64,000 bases of DNA from an uncultured Acetatifactor sp. (lineage in GTDB: Bacteria; Bacillota; Clostridia; Lachnospirales; Lachnospiraceae): the NCBI GenBank assembly GCA_934394815.1, contig CAKRRD010000006.1, positions 1-64,000 of the forward strand. The letters are read 5' to 3'. Both the position numbers and the translations under genes were made by a program. This document shows, piece by piece, positions 61,936 to 64,000 of the stretch. The notes below the pieces were generated by a model. It was not told the origin of the DNA, did no database searches, and saw only the letters and a list, made by a program, of their open reading frames with translations. Positions within the stretch are counted from its first letter, which is position 1, and each line of letters starts with the position of its first letter.

Positions 61936-64000
61936 ATGGACGTAAGCCAATATCTTGAAATTTTTCTGGATGAAACAAATGAACACTTACAGAACCTGAA
62001 CACACAGATTCTGGAACTGGAGTCAGACCCCGAGAACATGGATAATATCAATGAGATATTCCGTGCCGCACATTCCCTGAAAGGTATGGCGGGAACCATG
62101 GGCTACAAGCGTATGCAGAACCTGACCCATGATATGGAGAATGTGTTCTCTGAAGTACGTAACGGCAATATTAAGGTAAAACCGGAAATGATCGATGTAC
62201 TGTTCCAGTGTCTGGATGCTCTGGAGGAGTATAAGAACAATATTCAGGAGACCTCGGATGAGGGAACCAATGATAACGAGAATCTGATCAAGGCCCTGAA
62301 TGATATTTTGAACGGAGGCAAGACTGAAGCACCGGCAGCGAGGGAAGAAGCTCCCGCAGCCGCACCGGCAGCTCCTGCAGCTGAGAACGGCGCAGGCGGT
62401 GCTGAAAAATGGAATGACATTGCCTTTGATGACAGCCAGATCCGTGTGATCCGGGAGGCTATGAGACAGGGCAAGAATGTATACGGCATCAACGTAGTGG
62501 TACAGGAAAGCTGTATCCTGAAGGCTGCAAGAGCGTTCCTGGTATTCAAGGCAGTAGAGGAAAAGGGCGAGATCATCGTGTCCATGCCCAGCGCACAGGA
62601 TGTAGAAGATGAGAAATTCGATAAGGATTTCACACTGATCGTATTATCCGATTATTCTTTGGAGGACATTATCAAGTCCGCAGAAAGCGTATCTGAGATC
62701 GCACAGGTGACCGGTGCGGTACTGGAACTGGAGAAGACCAGGAATTATCATGCGGAAGAGGAAACATCCGAACCTGTTCCGGAGAAGAAGGAAGTGGCCG
62801 TAGCGGAAGTGAAGGCAGAGCCCAAGAAGGAAGAGAAGAAGCCTGCAGCCACAGCCAAAGCTCCAGAGAAGAAGCCCGCGAACAAGCCGGTTGTCAATCG
62901 TACCGTACGTGTGGATATCGAGAAGCTGGATTCCCTGATGAATCTGGTAAGTGAGCTGATCATTGCCAAGAACTCTCTGGTAGCTGCCTCCAGCAGTGAT
63001 CAGGGCAACAATTCCGCATTCAATGAGCAGATCGAGTATCTGGAGAATGTGACCACCAACCTTCATGAATCCGTAATGAAGGTACGAATGGTACCTATTG
63101 AGAGCGTTGTTGTCAAGTTCCCCAGAATGATCCGTGATCTGTCCAAAAAGCTGGACAAGAAGATGGAACTGTACATGACCGGTGAAGAAACCGAACTGGA
63201 TCGTACCGTGGTAGATGAGATCGGTGATCCTCTGATGCATCTGCTGCGTAATTCCGCTGACCATGGTCTGGAGTCCGCAGAGGTTCGTGCACAGCGTGGC
63301 AAGCCTGAACAGGGATCCATTTTCCTGGATGCTTATCAGGATGGCAATAACGTAGTCATTGAAGTAAGAGATGATGGTAACGGTATTGATGTGGAAGCCG
63401 TTAAGAATAAAGCAATTGAGCGTAATCTGGTTACTGCGGAGCAGGCAGCCAATATGCCGGAGAAGGATATTATCAATCTGTTGTTCCAGCCGGGATTCTC
63501 CACCTCTGAGAAGGTAACCGATGTATCCGGAAGAGGTGTAGGACTGGATGTGGTGAAGTCCAAGATTGAATCCTTAAGCGGTGAAGTAGAAGTGAAGTCC
63601 AAGTGGGGAGAAGGCAGTACCTGGACCATCCGCCTGCCTCTGACCCTTGCAATCATTCAGGCTCTGATGGTAGTAGTAGGCGGAGAAAAATATGCGATTT
63701 CGCTGGGATCCATTCAGACCATCGAAGATATCTCTCCTAAGGACATCAAGCTGGTAGAGAACAAAGAAGTGATCAACCTGAGAGGAACCGTAATCCCTCT
63801 GATCCGTCTGACCAAGGTACTGGATATAGAAAGCACCAGATCTCCCGAGGATAACCTGATCGTAGTTATTGTCAAGAAGGGGGACAAAATGGCAGGCCTT
63901 GTCATTGATGAACTGATCGGACAGCAGGAGATTGTTATCAAGTCTCTTGGAAAATATATCAAGCAGTGCAAATTCATCAGTGGTGCAACGATCCTCGGTG
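61936..64000 (+). CDS. cheA: Chemotaxis histidine kinase CheA (3' end beyond window)
   Basis: At least 688 residues are in the window. GGAGG lies five bases before ATG. The HPt domain has phospho-accepting H46 in AAHSLKGMAGTMGY. An Ala/Pro-rich linker leads to a CheY-binding P2 domain (about residues 155-255). A second Lys/Ala/Pro linker follows, then the dimerisation helices (VDIEKLDSLMNLVSELIIAK), the HATPase core (HLLRNSADHGLESAEVRAQR; VRDDGNGIDVEA; GRGVGLDVVKSKIE) and the CheW-like P5 domain (from about residue 580). The reading frame is open at the window end, so the protein is partial. Confidence 0.97.
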   Translation, partial: MDVSQYLEIFLDETNEHLQNLNTQILELESDPENMDNINEIFRAAHSLKGMAGTMGYKRMQNLTHDMENVFSEVRNGNIKVKPEMIDVLFQCLDALEEYKNNIQETSDEGTNDNENLIKALNDILNGGKTEAPAAREEAPAAAPAAPAAENGAGGAEKWNDIAFDDSQIRVIREAMRQGKNVYGINVVVQESCILKAARAFLVFKAVEEKGEIIVSMPSAQDVEDEKFDKDFTLIVLSDYSLEDIIKSAESVSEIAQVTGAVLELEKTRNYHAEEETSEPVPEKKEVAVAEVKAEPKKEEKKPAATAKAPEKKPANKPVVNRTVRVDIEKLDSLMNLVSELIIAKNSLVAASSSDQGNNSAFNEQIEYLENVTTNLHESVMKVRMVPIESVVVKFPRMIRDLSKKLDKKMELYMTGEETELDRTVVDEIGDPLMHLLRNSADHGLESAEVRAQRGKPEQGSIFLDAYQDGNNVVIEVRDDGNGIDVEAVKNKAIERNLVTAEQAANMPEKDIINLLFQPGFSTSEKVTDVSGRGVGLDVVKSKIESLSGEVEVKSKWGEGSTWTIRLPLTLAIIQALMVVVGGEKYAISLGSIQTIEDISPKDIKLVENKEVINLRGTVIPLIRLTKVLDIESTRSPEDNLIVVIVKKGDKMAGLVIDELIGQQEIVIKSLGKYIKQCKFISGATILG

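Noticed and set aside
1..64000. CRISPR arrays, insertion sequences, prophage, integrons, rRNA operons
   Set aside because: No regularly spaced repeats, transposase or integrase genes, or rRNA sequence were recognised. The repeats present are short tandem ones inside or beside genes.

Overview
The window comes from a motile, spore-gene-bearing member of the Clostridia, most likely a Lachnospiraceae bacterium of the Roseburia, Butyrivibrio or Eubacterium type. I infer this from moderate GC content, strong GGAGG ribosome-binding sites, a Gram-positive PolC, CodY, SigK, GPR and SpoIIP, FliY in place of FliN, and a single long flagellar operon with motAB inside it. Nearly all genes lie on the + strand. 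The exceptions are a PHP-family phosphatase at the left edge and rpsT. No rRNA, insertion sequence, prophage or CRISPR array was seen.

Layout. Bases 1-86 hold the tail of an upstream gene. Bases 191-1012 (-) encode a histidinol-phosphatase-like PHP protein. Bases 1312-4597 are a glycolytic cluster, gap-pgk-tpiA, with an unusual 51-bp triplication of the 3' end of pgk. Bases 4830-8798 carry a family protein of unknown function, a zinc-ribbon/TPM membrane pair and a secreted NlpC/P60 hydrolase. Bases 8997-10919 encode a sugar-receptor-like/GGDEF fusion. Bases 11045-13681 are rpsO-pnp with structured leaders. Bases 13880-20288 follow the Bacillus order rpsT-gpr-spoIIP-lepA-hemW, but then carry sigK (without a pro-sequence) where hrcA-grpE-dnaK would be expected. 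Bases 20364-25557 hold an HD-GYP-like protein, pilT, comM and dprA. Bases 25624-31295 are ispG-polC, followed by two identical tRNA-Glu(CTC) units each with its own promoter, then topA and codY.

From 35056 to the right edge is a fla/che operon: flgB flgC fliE fliF fliG fliH fliI fliJ ylxF-like fliK flgD flg_new flgE flbD motA motB fliL fliM fliY cheY fliO fliP fliQ fliR flhB flhA flhF flhG ycgR cheB cheA (cut by the window end). It builds the rod, export gate, hook, stator and switch, sets flagellar number and position (FlhF/FlhG), and adds chemotaxis and a c-di-GMP brake. The order dprA...topA...codY-flgB is a thinned version of the Bacillus subtilis arrangement.

The most unusual points are: the pgk 3' triplication with hairpins; a promoter running straight into an intrinsic terminator at 4719-4790; the large folded pnp leader; sigK without a propeptide; a methionine-rich linker inside FliY; a terminator-like hairpin after flgE inside the flagellar operon; and c-di-GMP synthesis, a possible hydrolase and a receptor all within 52 kb. 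All function calls are made by reading the sequence. No database search was run.
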